From Alcaligenaceae bacterium (GTDB taxonomy: Bacteria > Pseudomonadota > Gammaproteobacteria > Burkholderiales > Burkholderiaceae_B): a stretch of 64,000 bases of DNA. Under the pieces are notes generated by a model, which worked only from the letters and a program-made list of their open reading frames with translations, made no database searches and had not been told where the DNA came from. The stretch is from contig JACCES010000015.1 of assembly GCA_013416455.1 (NCBI GenBank), positions 1 to 64,000 on the forward strand, in the 5' to 3' direction. Within the stretch, counting starts at the first letter, position 1. The number at the start of each line of letters is the position of its first letter. Shown here in pieces: positions 46,401 through 55,713 of this stretch. Position numbers and translations under genes: made by a program.

Positions 46401-48034
46401 GGCAGGGCCTCCAGGGGAGCGACGTCGCGGCCGGGATGCTGCGTGAGTACCGCGTTGATGTAGGCGCTGGGTGTGCCCAGATAGCTGGCCGTACGGTCCA
46501 TGTAGCGCATGACCGGCCCGGCCCAGATGGACATGGCGATGGTGGTGAAGATGAGCAGGGTGACCGGGCCTGCTTCGCTCAGGCGCAGCCGTGGAGTGAT
46601 GGTGTCTTCCACGCTCCAGAACAGGCGGATGCCGGTGCGGCCCAGGGCGATGATGCAGGCCAGGCCCGAAAAGATCACGAAGCCCATGAGCAGCCAGGTG
46701 CCGGTGCCGGGCGTGCCTTCGGCGGTGTCCAGGGCGGCGGACAGCAGTGTGAACTTGGCCACGAAGCCGGACATGGGCGGCAGGCCGGCGATCAGCAGGG
46801 CGCAGGCGACGAAGGACAGGCCCAGGAAGGCCATGGCCGCCGGAATGGCCACCCCCACCACGTCGTCGCTGCGGTCGGGCGATTCAGGGTCTTCGAGATC
46901 GAAGGCTTCCAGACTGACGGCCAGCAGGTCGGCGCCGAAGGCCTGGGTGCGTTCGACCATTTCCAGCAGCATGAAGAAGGCGCCCAGGGCCAGCACCGAG
47001 GTCACGAGATAGAACAGGGCCGGCCCTGTGAGGGTCACCCCGGGCATGCCCAGGGCCGCGAACAGCGTGCCCGAGGACATGATGGCGCAATAGCTGGCCT
47101 GGCGCTCGGGCTGCGGCGCGGCGATCAGCCCGATGATGCCGAAGCCGAGCGTGGCGATTCCCAGGGGAAACATCCATTCGCCGCCGAAGGCGGCCGGCGC
47201 CCCGGTGGGCAGCAGCAGCGAGCCGATGCGCAGCATGGCATAGACGCCGACCTTGGTCATGATCATGAAGATGGCCGCGACCGGCGCGCAGGCATTGGCA
47301 TAGGTGGCCGGCAGCCAGAAATTCAGTGGCCAGGCCGCCGCCTTGATCAGAAAGGCAACGCCCAGAATGGCGGCGCCGGATTCGAACAGCCGGCGGTCCG
47401 GCCCGCTCAGTTCGCCGGCGCGGGCGGCGAGGTCGGCCATATTTAGCGACCCGGTGACGCCGTAGATCATCGCCATGGCGATCAGCAGCAGAAAGGATGC
47501 AACCAGGTTCACCGCCACGTAATGCAGGCCGGCGGTCACGCGGGCGCGCCCCGAGCCGTGCAAGGCCAGCCCGTAGGAAGCGGCCAGCAGGACTTCGAAG
47601 AACACGAACAGGTTGAACAGGTCGCCGGTGAGGAAGGCGCCGTTCAGGCCCATGAGCAGGAACTGGTAGAGGGGGTGGAAATGCACCCCTGCGCGATCCC
47701 AGCGCGCGGTGGCGTAGATCCAGGCCGCCATGCCCAGCACCGAAGTCAGCAGCAGCATGATGACCGACAGGCGGTCGACCACGGCCACGATGCCGAAAGG
47801 CGCGGGCCAGTCGCCCAGCAGATAGACGCCGACGCCGTGCGGCCAGTTGCTGGGCAGGTAGCCGGCCGTCATGCCCAGCAGGGCGACGGCGGCGGCGAAC
47901 TGGCCGGCAATGGAGATGAAGCCCAGGGTCAGGCGGCCGCGGCGGTTGCCGTCCCGGATGACCAGCATGAGCGCCCCGCAGATCAGCGGGATGACTACCG
48001 GCAGGATGGGAAGATGCTGGATCCAGCCGGTCAC
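46397..48034 (-). CDS. mrpD: Monovalent cation/H+ antiporter subunit D (NuoN/NuoL-like)
   Basis: 545 residues, some fourteen helices. It is related to complex I antiporter-like subunits: the loop LPVVIPLICGALMLVIRD, QFLLMGLNGAFLTGDLFNLFVFFEVLLAASYGL with the conserved Glu, and AAWPLNFWLPATYANACAPVAAIFMIMTKVGVYAMLR with Lys and Pro residues of the proton path. It overlaps mrpC by 4 bp. Confidence 0.95.
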   Translation of the reverse strand: MTGWIQHLPILPVVIPLICGALMLVIRDGNRRGRLTLGFISIAGQFAAAVALLGMTAGYLPSNWPHGVGVYLLGDWPAPFGIVAVVDRLSVIMLLLTSVLGMAAWIYATARWDRAGVHFHPLYQFLLMGLNGAFLTGDLFNLFVFFEVLLAASYGLALHGSGRARVTAGLHYVAVNLVASFLLLIAMAMIYGVTGSLNMADLAARAGELSGPDRRLFESGAAILGVAFLIKAAAWPLNFWLPATYANACAPVAAIFMIMTKVGVYAMLRIGSLLLPTGAPAAFGGEWMFPLGIATLGFGIIGLIAAPQPERQASYCAIMSSGTLFAALGMPGVTLTGPALFYLVTSVLALGAFFMLLEMVERTQAFGADLLAVSLEAFDLEDPESPDRSDDVVGVAIPAAMAFLGLSFVACALLIAGLPPMSGFVAKFTLLSAALDTAEGTPGTGTWLLMGFVIFSGLACIIALGRTGIRLFWSVEDTITPRLRLSEAGPVTLLIFTTIAMSIWAGPVMRYMDRTASYLGTPSAYINAVLTQHPGRDVAPLEALP

Positions 48035-48375
48035 TTGTGGGTCTCCTTGCCGTCAACGTGGTCGGTGCCGCTGAAGCCTCGCGAGGCCAGCAGGATCACC
48101 AGGAAAAGCGCCGTCGTCGCGAAGGCGATGACGATGGCCGTGAGCACCAGGGCCTGGGGCAGCGGATCGGCATAATGGCTGGCGTCCGCCGCCCATTGCG
48201 GGTCGATCACCGGCGGCTCGCCGAGCACGACGCGGCCCATCGAGAAAATGAACAGGTTCACGGCGTATGAGATCAGCGACAGCCCGATGATCACCTGGAA
48301 GGTGCGCGGGCGCAGCAGCAGCCACACGCCCGACCCCGCCAGCACGCCGATGGCCAGGGAAAGAATCAGTTCCAT
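48031..48375 (-). CDS. mrpC: Monovalent cation/H+ antiporter subunit C (NuoK-like)
   Basis: 114 residues from ATG 48375, the normal MrpC length: LSLAIGVLAGSGVWLLLRPRTFQVIIGLSLISYAVNLFIFSMGR then PLPQALVLTAIVIAFATTALFLVILLA. Its ribosome site GGAGG, five bases before the ATG, is the edge of a 78-bp tandem repeat that separates it from mrpA. The same frame is open upstream through all repeats to a TTG at 48588, so a repeat-containing N-terminal extension is possible but not expected. Confidence 0.93.
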   Translation of the reverse strand: MELILSLAIGVLAGSGVWLLLRPRTFQVIIGLSLISYAVNLFIFSMGRVVLGEPPVIDPQWAADASHYADPLPQALVLTAIVIAFATTALFLVILLASRGFSGTDHVDGKETHK

Positions 48376-48570
48376 ATCAGCCTCCGCCCGGCCGCCCGAA
48401 GGAGGCTGAGGCCCCCGCGGGGGGCAGCGAACGCAGAGAGCGTGGGGGTCGTCATCAGCCTCCGCCCGGCCGCCCGAAGGAGGCTGAGGCCCCCGCGGGG
48501 GGCAGCGAACGCAGAGAGCGTGGGGGTCGTCATCAGCCTCCGCCCGGCCGCCCGAAGGAGGCTGAGGCCC
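48376..48570. repeat. Tandem repeat, 78-bp unit, about 2.5 copies, between mrpA and mrpC
   Basis: Copies start at 48376, 48454 and 48532; the third is cut after about 39 bases. Copies 1 and 2 look identical. Each unit carries CAGCCTCC...GGAGGCTG and CCCCCGCGGGGG inverted arms. The period is divisible by three and leaves an open frame. The remaining 48571-48600 ends in GGTCGTCAT, matching the unit end, so the array was probably three full copies. Confidence 0.95.
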
Positions 48571-48600
48571 TTGGAGAACCAAATGCAAGGGGTCGTCATA

Positions 48601-51540
48601 TCAGGTTTGCTCCTGGATGGGAGGACCGGCGTCCTGCGGATCCGGGGCCGAGGGCTTGCGGTACAGGCGCAGGGATTGGTGGGCGAGGGCGATGATCATC
48701 AGCACGGTCGCGCCAATGACCAGGGTGTACACGCCGATGTCGAACAGCAGCACCGAGGACAGGTGCACCGCGCCGAGCACGGGGAGGTGCAGATCCATGG
48801 CCACCGACGACAGGAAGGGTTTGGAGAGCCACCAGACCCCCATGGCGGCGACGCCGGCTGCCAGCAGGCCGAAGGCGATCCAGTATTGTGGATGCAGGCG
48901 CTGCCGGGTCTCGACCCAGACCACGCCGCCCACCATGTACTGGATGATGATGGCCGTGGCCATGATCAGCCCGCCGATGAAGCCGCCGCCGGGCAGGTTG
49001 TGGCCCCGTATCAGGAAGTACACCGACACCATGGCGGCCAGCGGCAGCAGCAGGCGTACCAGCACGGACGGTATCTTCATGACGCCATGGGGCAGCAGCG
49101 CCGTGGGATCGGGGTCGCTGAAGCGGTCGAGCAGCTTGCCGTCGTAGGCGCTGAACTGCCGGGCATTGGGCAGCTGCATGGTCTCTGGCGGCGGACGGAA
49201 GCGGCGCAGCAAAGCGTAGACGGTCAGGGCCACGATGCCCAGAACGGTGATTTCGCCCAGGGTGTCGAAGGCCCGGAAATCGACCAGGATCACATTGACC
49301 ACGTTGGCGCCCCCGCCCAGCGGCACCGATTTCTCAATGAAGAAGGAGGATACGCCTTCCGGGTGCGGGCGGGTCATGATCGCATAGGCGATCACAGTGA
49401 AACCGGCGCCGGACAATATCGCGATGATGAAATCGCGCGAACGGCGCAGATACGCGAAGATGGTGTTGCGTATGGGGGCTTCGTCCTCGCCCCCGCCTTC
49501 GACGCGGGGCGGCAGCCAGCGCAGGCCCAGCAGGATCAGGACCATGGTCACGACTTCGACGGTCAGCTGTGTGAGCGCGAGATCGGGAGCAGAGAGCCAG
49601 GCGAAGGTGATGACCGTGCACAGGCCGGCCCCGCCCGCCAGCATCAGGGCGGCGGGGCGATGGTACTTTGCGCGAGCCGCGGCGCCGATTGCGCAGGCGC
49701 CCCCCGCCAGCCACAGCAGGGCGAAGAAGGGGTTCAGCGCGGTGATGACTTCAGGATGCAGCCACGGCCCCGCACGCAGAGGCAGGGTGGCCACCACCAG
49801 AGTCACGAGCACCACCAGGAAGAGCTGGGGCTGCAGGCGCGGCGAACGGGTCCAGTCCAGGATGAAGGCCGTGGCGACGTCGAGCGCTTCCAGGATGTTC
49901 TCGAAGCTGCGGCGCCCGTCGAAGCGGTAGATGAAGGGCGTGATGCCCGGACGCGCGCGCTGGCGGTTCATGAGCAGCCGCTGGAGCAGGATGCCACCCA
50001 GCAAGGCCACGATGCTCATCATCAGTGGCAGATTGAAACCATGCCATACGACCAGGCTGTACGGGGGCGTGGCCTCGCCCAGCAGCGCTTCGACCGCGAC
50101 GTGCAGGAAGGGCCCGACCAGCACGCCCGGCAATATGCCGACGATCAGGCAGCTGAGCACCAGCACGGCGCTGGGAATCAGCATCATGAGCGGAGGTTCG
50201 TGCGGCGCGCGCGGCAGGTTGCGGGCTTCCGGCCCGAAGAAGACTTCGCGTATGAAACGCAGGGAATAGGCCACGCTGAAGGCGCTGGCCACGACCGCGA
50301 GCAGGGGCAGGCCGTGGCGGGAAAAGCCGAAGCCGCCGCCGTAGATCGTTTCGGCGAAGAACATTTCCTTGGAGATGAAGCCGTTCAGCAGCGGCACGCC
50401 CGCCATGGCGGCCGCGGCCACCACGGCCAGGGTGGCGGTGATCGGCATGCTGCGGTACAGGCCGGAAAGCCGCCCCAGGTCGCGGGTGCCGGTTTCGTGG
50501 TCGACGATGCCCGCCGCCATGAAGAGCGAGGCCTTGAAGGTTGCGTGATTGATGATGTGGAAGACGGCGGCGACCAGGGCCAGCCGGCTGTCCATCCCCA
50601 GCAGCAGGGTGATGAGCCCGAGATGGCTGATGGTGGAATAGGCGAGTACCCCCTTCATGTCGGTCTGGAAGGTTGCCGCGTAGGCCCCCAGCAGCAGGCT
50701 GATGGCGCCGGCGCCGCCGATGATCCATGTCCATTCCGGCGTGCCCGCCATGACCGGCCAGAAACGGGCGAGCAGGAACACGCCCGCCTTGACCATCGTG
50801 GCGGAGTGCAGATAGGCCGACACCGGCGTGGGGGCGGCCATGGCGTTGGGCAGCCATACGTGGAAAGGAAACTGGGCGCTCTTGGTCAGCGCGCCCAGCG
50901 CGACCAGGACCAGGATGGTGGTGTACCACGGATGCGAGCGGATGACGTCGCCCGACTGCAGCACCGTATCCAGGTCGTAGCTGCCGACGACGTGGCCCAG
51001 CATCAGCACACCGCCCAGCAGGCACAGGCCGCCCGCGCCGGTGATGGTGAGCGACATGCGGGCGCCGCGCCGCGCATCCAGCCGGTGATGCCAATAGGCG
51101 ATCAGCATGAAGGACGACAGGCTGGTGAGTTCCCAGAAGATGACGAGCTGGATCAGGTTGCCCGACAGCACGACGCCCAGCATCGAGCCCATGAAGGCCA
51201 GAAAGAAGGAAAAATAGCGCGGGACCGGGTCGGCCGGCGACATGTAGTAGCGGGCGTACAGCGCAATGAGGGCGCCCATGACGGCGATGATCATTGCGAA
51301 GAGCCAGGCGAAGCCGTCCATGCGCAGGCTGATGTCCACGCCGTGGGCGGGCAGCCAGGGCAGCGTGGTGCGAACGACTTCGCCGTCGACGATGGTGGGG
51401 AAATGGGTGGCTGCAAGCCCGGCGCACACGAGCGCTATGATGCCCGCCAGCCATGCCTCTAGATTGCGTGCATTCGATGGCATGAAAGCAGCAACGATGC
51501 TGCCGAGAAAAGGCAAGGCGAGTATGAGGACAAGCGACAT
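48601..51540 (-). CDS. mrpA: Monovalent cation/H+ antiporter subunit A with fused B domain
   Basis: 979 residues. The N-terminal two thirds are NuoL-like (FWELTSLSSFMLIAYWHHR, TKSAQFPFHVWLPNAMAAPTPVSAYLHSATMVKAGVFLLARF). The C-terminal third carries the MrpA-type DUF4040 and the MrpB domain (GHNLPGGGFIGGLIMATAIIIQYM). The length and fusion match PhaAB of the six-gene Pha type, so no separate mrpB is needed. It is the promoter-proximal gene, divergent from hemN. The complex expels Na+ or K+ in exchange for H+. Confidence 0.95.
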   Translation of the reverse strand: MSLVLILALPFLGSIVAAFMPSNARNLEAWLAGIIALVCAGLAATHFPTIVDGEVVRTTLPWLPAHGVDISLRMDGFAWLFAMIIAVMGALIALYARYYMSPADPVPRYFSFFLAFMGSMLGVVLSGNLIQLVIFWELTSLSSFMLIAYWHHRLDARRGARMSLTITGAGGLCLLGGVLMLGHVVGSYDLDTVLQSGDVIRSHPWYTTILVLVALGALTKSAQFPFHVWLPNAMAAPTPVSAYLHSATMVKAGVFLLARFWPVMAGTPEWTWIIGGAGAISLLLGAYAATFQTDMKGVLAYSTISHLGLITLLLGMDSRLALVAAVFHIINHATFKASLFMAAGIVDHETGTRDLGRLSGLYRSMPITATLAVVAAAAMAGVPLLNGFISKEMFFAETIYGGGFGFSRHGLPLLAVVASAFSVAYSLRFIREVFFGPEARNLPRAPHEPPLMMLIPSAVLVLSCLIVGILPGVLVGPFLHVAVEALLGEATPPYSLVVWHGFNLPLMMSIVALLGGILLQRLLMNRQRARPGITPFIYRFDGRRSFENILEALDVATAFILDWTRSPRLQPQLFLVVLVTLVVATLPLRAGPWLHPEVITALNPFFALLWLAGGACAIGAAARAKYHRPAALMLAGGAGLCTVITFAWLSAPDLALTQLTVEVVTMVLILLGLRWLPPRVEGGGEDEAPIRNTIFAYLRRSRDFIIAILSGAGFTVIAYAIMTRPHPEGVSSFFIEKSVPLGGGANVVNVILVDFRAFDTLGEITVLGIVALTVYALLRRFRPPPETMQLPNARQFSAYDGKLLDRFSDPDPTALLPHGVMKIPSVLVRLLLPLAAMVSVYFLIRGHNLPGGGFIGGLIMATAIIIQYMVGGVVWVETRQRLHPQYWIAFGLLAAGVAAMGVWWLSKPFLSSVAMDLHLPVLGAVHLSSVLLFDIGVYTLVIGATVLMIIALAHQSLRLYRKPSAPDPQDAGPPIQEQT

Positions 51541-51666
51541 CAGGCGGGCTGGCTACGGGGAAATTGCGGATTCGGGATTTGCTAATAATACGATATGTAG
51601 CGGGTGTGTTCGACGCAGTTGGGCGGATTTTTCCCGGTTTCGGGATTTGCGGGCCCACTTTCCCGC

Positions 51667-51680
51667 TTGACCTGCGTCAA
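51667..51680. promoter_or_regulatory. FNR/Anr-type box of the hemN promoter
   Basis: TTGACCTGCGTCAA has the TTGAN-N4-NTCAA symmetry. GACAAT at 51703-51708 sits where the -10 of a class II FNR promoter would be (box centre about 41 bp before a start near 51715). FNR control of hemN is well known. Confidence 0.75.
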
Positions 51681-51783
51681 AGAATGGATGTGGAAGTACA
51701 CTGACAATGTAAGTTTGTCGCTGACCGGGTGCCGGTCCGGGCACGCGCCCGGCCGTGGCGCCGGCAGCCCGCCGGAGCAAGCC

Positions 51784-53199
51784 ATGGTCGCCGCGACCGA
51801 AACGCAGAACACGATTGCATTTCCCGACATCGAGATTTCCGAAGAACTGGTCCGTCGCTTCGACGTCAGCGGGCCGCGCTATACGTCCTATCCCACGGCC
51901 GACCGCTTCGATTACAGCTTCAAGGAAGAGCGCTTCCTGCCGTATCTGCGGGAACGCGCCACGGGCGCTGCCAACCCGCCGCTCTCAGTCTATTTCCATC
52001 TGCCCTTCTGTCGCTCGCTCTGCTATTTCTGCGCCTGTAACAAGATCATCACCCAGGATTACGGCCGTTCGGCCGAATACATACGCTATGCATGCAAAGA
52101 AATGGATCTGCTGGCGCCGCATCTGGGCACAGACCGCCGCACGGTGCAGCTGCACCTGGGCGGGGGCACGCCCACTTTCATGAGCCAGAATGAACTGTCC
52201 ATGCTCATGGACGCCACCCGGCGGCATTTCGAATTCACGCCCGACGCCGAGCTTGGCGTCGAGATCGACCCGCGCACCGTCAATGAAGACACCTTGTCCT
52301 TTCTGGCGGGCCTGGGCTTCAACCGCTGCAGCTTCGGCGTGCAGGATTTCGACCCGGACGTCCAGGCCGCCGTCAACCGCATACAGCCCATAGGCATGGT
52401 GGAACAGGCCGTGCGGGCCAGCCGCGATACCGGCTACGAATCAGTGAATGCCGACCTGATCTACGGTCTGCCCAAGCAGACCCTGGCCAGTTTCGAACGC
52501 ACCATAGACGAAGTCATCCGCCTCTCGCCGGACCGCATCGCACTGTACAACTACGCCCACCTGCCTTCGCGCTTCAAGGCCCAGCGCATGGTCAAGTCTG
52601 AAGATCTGCCTTCCGCTGAAACACGCTTGCAGATCTTCCTGCTTTCGACACGCCGCCTGCTCGAAGCCGGCTATGTGTATATCGGGCTCGATCACTTCGC
52701 GAAGCCGGGCGACGAACTCAACCGGGCCCGCCAGGGTAATTCCCTGCATCGGAACTTCCAGGGATACACGACGCGGGCGGAATGCGACCTGGTCGGCTTC
52801 GGCGTGTCCGCCATCGGCAAGGTCGGGCGTTCGTACAACGGCAATGTCCGTACCGTGAACGCTTACTACGAATCGCTCGACCAGGGGCGGCTGCCGGTGG
52901 AACGGGGCGTCGATCTGTCGACCGACGACGTCCTGCGCCGCGAGATCATCATGATCCTGATGTGCAGCATGCCCTTGAACTTCAGCGAGGTGGGGGAAAA
53001 ATACGGTATCGACTTCGAGCGGTACTTCGCGGCGGAACTCGAACGCCTGCGCCCATATGAAGAAGTCGGCCTGATGGAAACGCGCGATGGCGCGATCACG
53101 GTCACACCCAAGGGGCGCCTGTTCGTGCGGGCTCTGGGCATGGTTTTCGATAAATACCTGGGCCAGCCCACGGTTTCGACCTATTCGCGCCTGATCTGA
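51784..53199 (+). CDS. hemN: Oxygen-independent coproporphyrinogen III dehydrogenase
   Basis: 471 residues. Radical SAM enzyme with the cluster cysteines in PFCRSLCYFCACN (Cys76, 80 and 83 plus Cys85), GGGTPTFM and the HemN-specific N-terminal SGPRYTSYPTADRF. It makes protoporphyrinogen IX when oxygen is scarce. ATG 51784 was chosen since family similarity starts soon after. The frame is open back to 51604, but that stretch contains the FNR box and promoter. The convergent DUF454 gene overlaps its end by 19 bp. Confidence 0.95.
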   Translation: MVAATETQNTIAFPDIEISEELVRRFDVSGPRYTSYPTADRFDYSFKEERFLPYLRERATGAANPPLSVYFHLPFCRSLCYFCACNKIITQDYGRSAEYIRYACKEMDLLAPHLGTDRRTVQLHLGGGTPTFMSQNELSMLMDATRRHFEFTPDAELGVEIDPRTVNEDTLSFLAGLGFNRCSFGVQDFDPDVQAAVNRIQPIGMVEQAVRASRDTGYESVNADLIYGLPKQTLASFERTIDEVIRLSPDRIALYNYAHLPSRFKAQRMVKSEDLPSAETRLQIFLLSTRRLLEAGYVYIGLDHFAKPGDELNRARQGNSLHRNFQGYTTRAECDLVGFGVSAIGKVGRSYNGNVRTVNAYYESLDQGRLPVERGVDLSTDDVLRREIIMILMCSMPLNFSEVGEKYGIDFERYFAAELERLRPYEEVGLMETRDGAITVTPKGRLFVRALGMVFDKYLGQPTVSTYSRLI

Positions 53200-53579
53200 T
53201 CGAGCGGGTCGGCCGTGCCGCTGTCGAAGGTGCGCATGCGATACAGATACACGGTGACGGCTATGCCCGGCACCAGCAGCAGTACACGGACCCAGGGCAG
53301 GGGCACGAACCACATCGAGACCGTCAGCGAGGTCCACATCAGGGCGAGGGCGGCGATCTTTGCGCGCAGGGGGATACCCCGGCCAGCCTGGAAGTTGCGC
53401 AGGTAGGGGCCGAGGTGGCGCTGGTTCATCAGCCAACGGTGCATGCGTTCGGAACCGCGCATGTAGCAGGCCGAGGCCAGCAACAGGAACGGCGTGGTGG
53501 GCAGCACGGGCAGGAAGATGCCCAGTATGCCCAGCAGCAGCGCGACGGTTCCGGCAATGTTGTAGAGCGTTTTGATCAC
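53181..53579 (-). CDS. YbaN-family (DUF454) inner membrane protein
   Basis: 132 residues from GTG 53579: IKTLYNIAGTVALLLGILGIFLPVLPTTPFLLLASACYMRGS, then MHRWLMNQRHLGPYLRNFQAGRGIPLRAK and two more helices. This is the DUF454/YbaN pattern; the function is unknown. It is convergent with hemN and starts 41 bp from the divergent Crp/Fnr gene, so the two share a promoter region. A longer start at 53633 would overlap the regulator. Confidence 0.88.
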   Translation of the reverse strand: MIKTLYNIAGTVALLLGILGIFLPVLPTTPFLLLASACYMRGSERMHRWLMNQRHLGPYLRNFQAGRGIPLRAKIAALALMWTSLTVSMWFVPLPWVRVLLLVPGIAVTVYLYRMRTFDSGTADPLDQIRRE

Positions 53580-53619
53580 GCGGTTTCCAGGGCTTGAACC
53601 ACAGAAGGATTCTATCAAT

Positions 53620-54300
53620 ATGGCAAGCGACAAGGATAAGATTCAGAATCTGCTGGCGCGCGTGCCCCTGTTCGATCAGCTCGACGGGCGGGAACTGGCC
53701 AAGGTGGCGGCGGGTACGACGGAGCAGCACGTCCGGCGCGGCGAGGCCGTCTTTCACCGTGGGGAACCCTGCAACGGCTTTCACATCATGGTCTATGGGC
53801 AGGTGAAGCTGATTGCCGTGTCGCCGGCGGGCGCCGAAAAGGTGGTGCGCCTGCTGGGCCCCGGCGAAAGCTTCGGCGAGGCGCTGATGTTCCTCGACCG
53901 GCCCTATATCCTGTCCGCCATCGCGCTGGCCGACAGCATGCTGCTGACGGTGGACAAAACGGTGCTGATCGCCGAGCTGGAAAGCCAGCCCATGCTGGGC
54001 CGCAAGATGATCGCCGGCCTGAGCCGGCGCCTGCATGCCTTCGTGTCGGACGTGAAATCCTACTCGCTGCATTCGGGTACGCAGCGCGTGATCGGCTATC
54101 TGCTGCAGGCGCAGGAAGCCGCCGGCGGCGGCGAACTGCGGCTGGAAGTCAGCAAGAACGTCATCGCCTCGCGTCTCAACCTGACCCCGGAACATTTTTC
54201 ACGCATACTGCACGACTTGAGCGGCAAGGGCCTGATCCAGGTGAACGGCCGCGTCATCACCATACTGGACCCGGAAGGCTTCCGGGCTCACTCGGACTGA
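53620..54300 (+). CDS. Crp/Fnr-family transcription regulator (Dnr/heme- or NO-type candidate)
   Basis: 226 residues: cNMP-binding-like domain (VFHRGEPCNGFHIMVYGQVKLIAVSPAGAEKVVRLLGPGESFGE), dimer helix and helix-turn-helix (LEVSKNVIASRLNLTPEHFSRILHDLSGKGLI). The HTH shows the E-xx-SR pattern that reads TTGAT-type half sites. Only one Cys is seen, so it cannot carry the FNR [4Fe-4S] cluster. Its setting between hemN and a heme-copper-like membrane protein suggests a Dnr-like NO or heme sensor. It is convergent with that gene, overlapping by 13 bp. Confidence 0.9.
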   Translation: MASDKDKIQNLLARVPLFDQLDGRELAKVAAGTTEQHVRRGEAVFHRGEPCNGFHIMVYGQVKLIAVSPAGAEKVVRLLGPGESFGEALMFLDRPYILSAIALADSMLLTVDKTVLIAELESQPMLGRKMIAGLSRRLHAFVSDVKSYSLHSGTQRVIGYLLQAQEAAGGGELRLEVSKNVIASRLNLTPEHFSRILHDLSGKGLIQVNGRVITILDPEGFRAHSD

Positions 54301-55676
54301 GCGCCGGGAAGTCCCCCCGTCGTGGCGGCCGCATGCCGCGCCATGGCTTCGTCGATGCGCCGGCAGCTGTGGAAGTACAGCCGCAGCGCCTGGGCCATGT
54401 TCCATGCCAGCAAGGCCCCGGAAGCGGCCAGCATGATGGCGGCGGGCAGCAGCAGGCGTGGCGCGACGCAGGCGGCGGCCAGCAGCGCGACGGCGCCCGC
54501 ATGGGCGGCGAACTGGCGCATGGCATCGCGCTCGGCGATGAACTGCCTGACCTTGGGCATGAAGGGCAGCGCCATGGGCGCGCGCCGCTGCGCGTTGTGC
54601 CACAGCAGGAAGGGTACGATCTTGTAGAGCATGCCATTGACCGCCGATACGGCGAAGCCGGGGATCAGCAATGTGCCCAGCAGCATCTGGGCGCCGTCAC
54701 GGCCATGGTGCCCGGGGACCCAGGGATAGGCGGCGCCCACCAGGGCGGCAAGCGCGAGCGACGCCATGGCGACGTGCCAGAACCATGTGGTGGGTTCGAG
54801 GCCGGGCCGTTTGCGTGTCCATAGCAGCCAGGTTGTGGTCGCGGCATACAGTAGATAGCCCAGCGCCAGCAGAGAAGCCGGCACGGAGCGCCAGACCGAG
54901 GCGGCAGCGGGCTGCCAGGCCGGCATGACGGTGAACGCGGCCAGCAGCAGAAAGATCAGGGGGGCCAGGGCGTCGGTCATGCGCCGGGGGTAGATTTCCG
55001 TGGCCTGGAAGATGGGGATGACCTGATAGGAAATGCCGATGACCAGCAGCCCCACCCAGCCGGCCAGGCCCCAGAGCACGTGCAGATCGGGGAAGGTGTG
55101 CAGCCAGATGCCCGCGCCCAACCTCCCGGGCTGCCACAGGCCGGCGCGCAGGCCGGCCATGAAGATGCCCAGGACGAGCGTGATGGCCAGCGCGGCCAGC
55201 GCGAAGCGCACGGCCACCAGGATCTCTTTCGAGCCGGGCGAGCGCTGCCGCCGGTCGCGCAGCAGGCCGCCTGCCGCGGCGCACAAAAAAACCGCGAACG
55301 CCGCCGCCAGCAGTGCCAGTGCGATGGAATAGAAGACGCGCCGGGAGGTCAGGAATCCCAGGGCGAGCGACAGCGTACCCGCGCTCAGACAGGCATGGAC
55401 GAAGGTGGACGTGAGGCGTGGATGCAACACTCTGATATGGGTGGCGACCGGCAGAATCTGCATCATCGCGCCCAGCATGGCGCTGGCCAGCACGCCAAGC
55501 GTCAGCAGGTGCGCAACCGCCAGAACACCGGGATTCCAGCGGGTGAAGGGGCTTTCAGCCACGGCCAGCCATCCCAGTACCAGGGCGGCCAGCAGCAGGA
55601 AGACAGGCACGTTCAGGAAGAACCTGAACGCCACGGCCAGAGGCGGAGAGCGATCAAAAGATAGAGCCCGTTGCAT
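54288..55676 (-). CDS. Polytopic membrane protein, NnrS/heme-copper oxidase subunit I-like
   Basis: 462 residues from ATG 55676 with about twelve helices. His residues sit at helix positions able to bind heme or metal: AHLLTLGVLASAMLGAMMQILPVATH (His56, His80) and HTFPDLHVLWGLAGW (His193, His199), then HVAMASL and GHHGRDG. The pattern resembles NnrS and heme-copper subunit I relatives, but no full COX1 signature is present. An FNR-like box and a TATACT -10 lie just upstream. It may handle nitric oxide or quinol chemistry under low oxygen. Function not settled. Confidence 0.65.
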   Translation of the reverse strand: MQRALSFDRSPPLAVAFRFFLNVPVFLLLAALVLGWLAVAESPFTRWNPGVLAVAHLLTLGVLASAMLGAMMQILPVATHIRVLHPRLTSTFVHACLSAGTLSLALGFLTSRRVFYSIALALLAAAFAVFLCAAAGGLLRDRRQRSPGSKEILVAVRFALAALAITLVLGIFMAGLRAGLWQPGRLGAGIWLHTFPDLHVLWGLAGWVGLLVIGISYQVIPIFQATEIYPRRMTDALAPLIFLLLAAFTVMPAWQPAAASVWRSVPASLLALGYLLYAATTTWLLWTRKRPGLEPTTWFWHVAMASLALAALVGAAYPWVPGHHGRDGAQMLLGTLLIPGFAVSAVNGMLYKIVPFLLWHNAQRRAPMALPFMPKVRQFIAERDAMRQFAAHAGAVALLAAACVAPRLLLPAAIMLAASGALLAWNMAQALRLYFHSCRRIDEAMARHAAATTGGLPGAQSE

Positions 55677-55713
55677 AAAATCAAGTATAGTTGAGCGCGC
55701 CCGTAGGACAATC

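Noticed and set aside
48376-48600. Tandem repeat between mrpA and mrpC considered as CRISPR
   Set aside because: Units are contiguous with no unique spacers and no cas genes are nearby.
48442-51462. A 1006-codon open frame on the plus strand opposite mrpA
   Set aside because: It is the antisense of a well-supported MrpA protein; its translation is His/Gln/Gly/Arg-rich with no domain pattern, typical of high-GC shadow frames.
51604-51783. 60-codon N-terminal extension of HemN
   Set aside because: The stretch contains the FNR box and promoter and lacks similarity to HemN; ATG 51784 fits the family.
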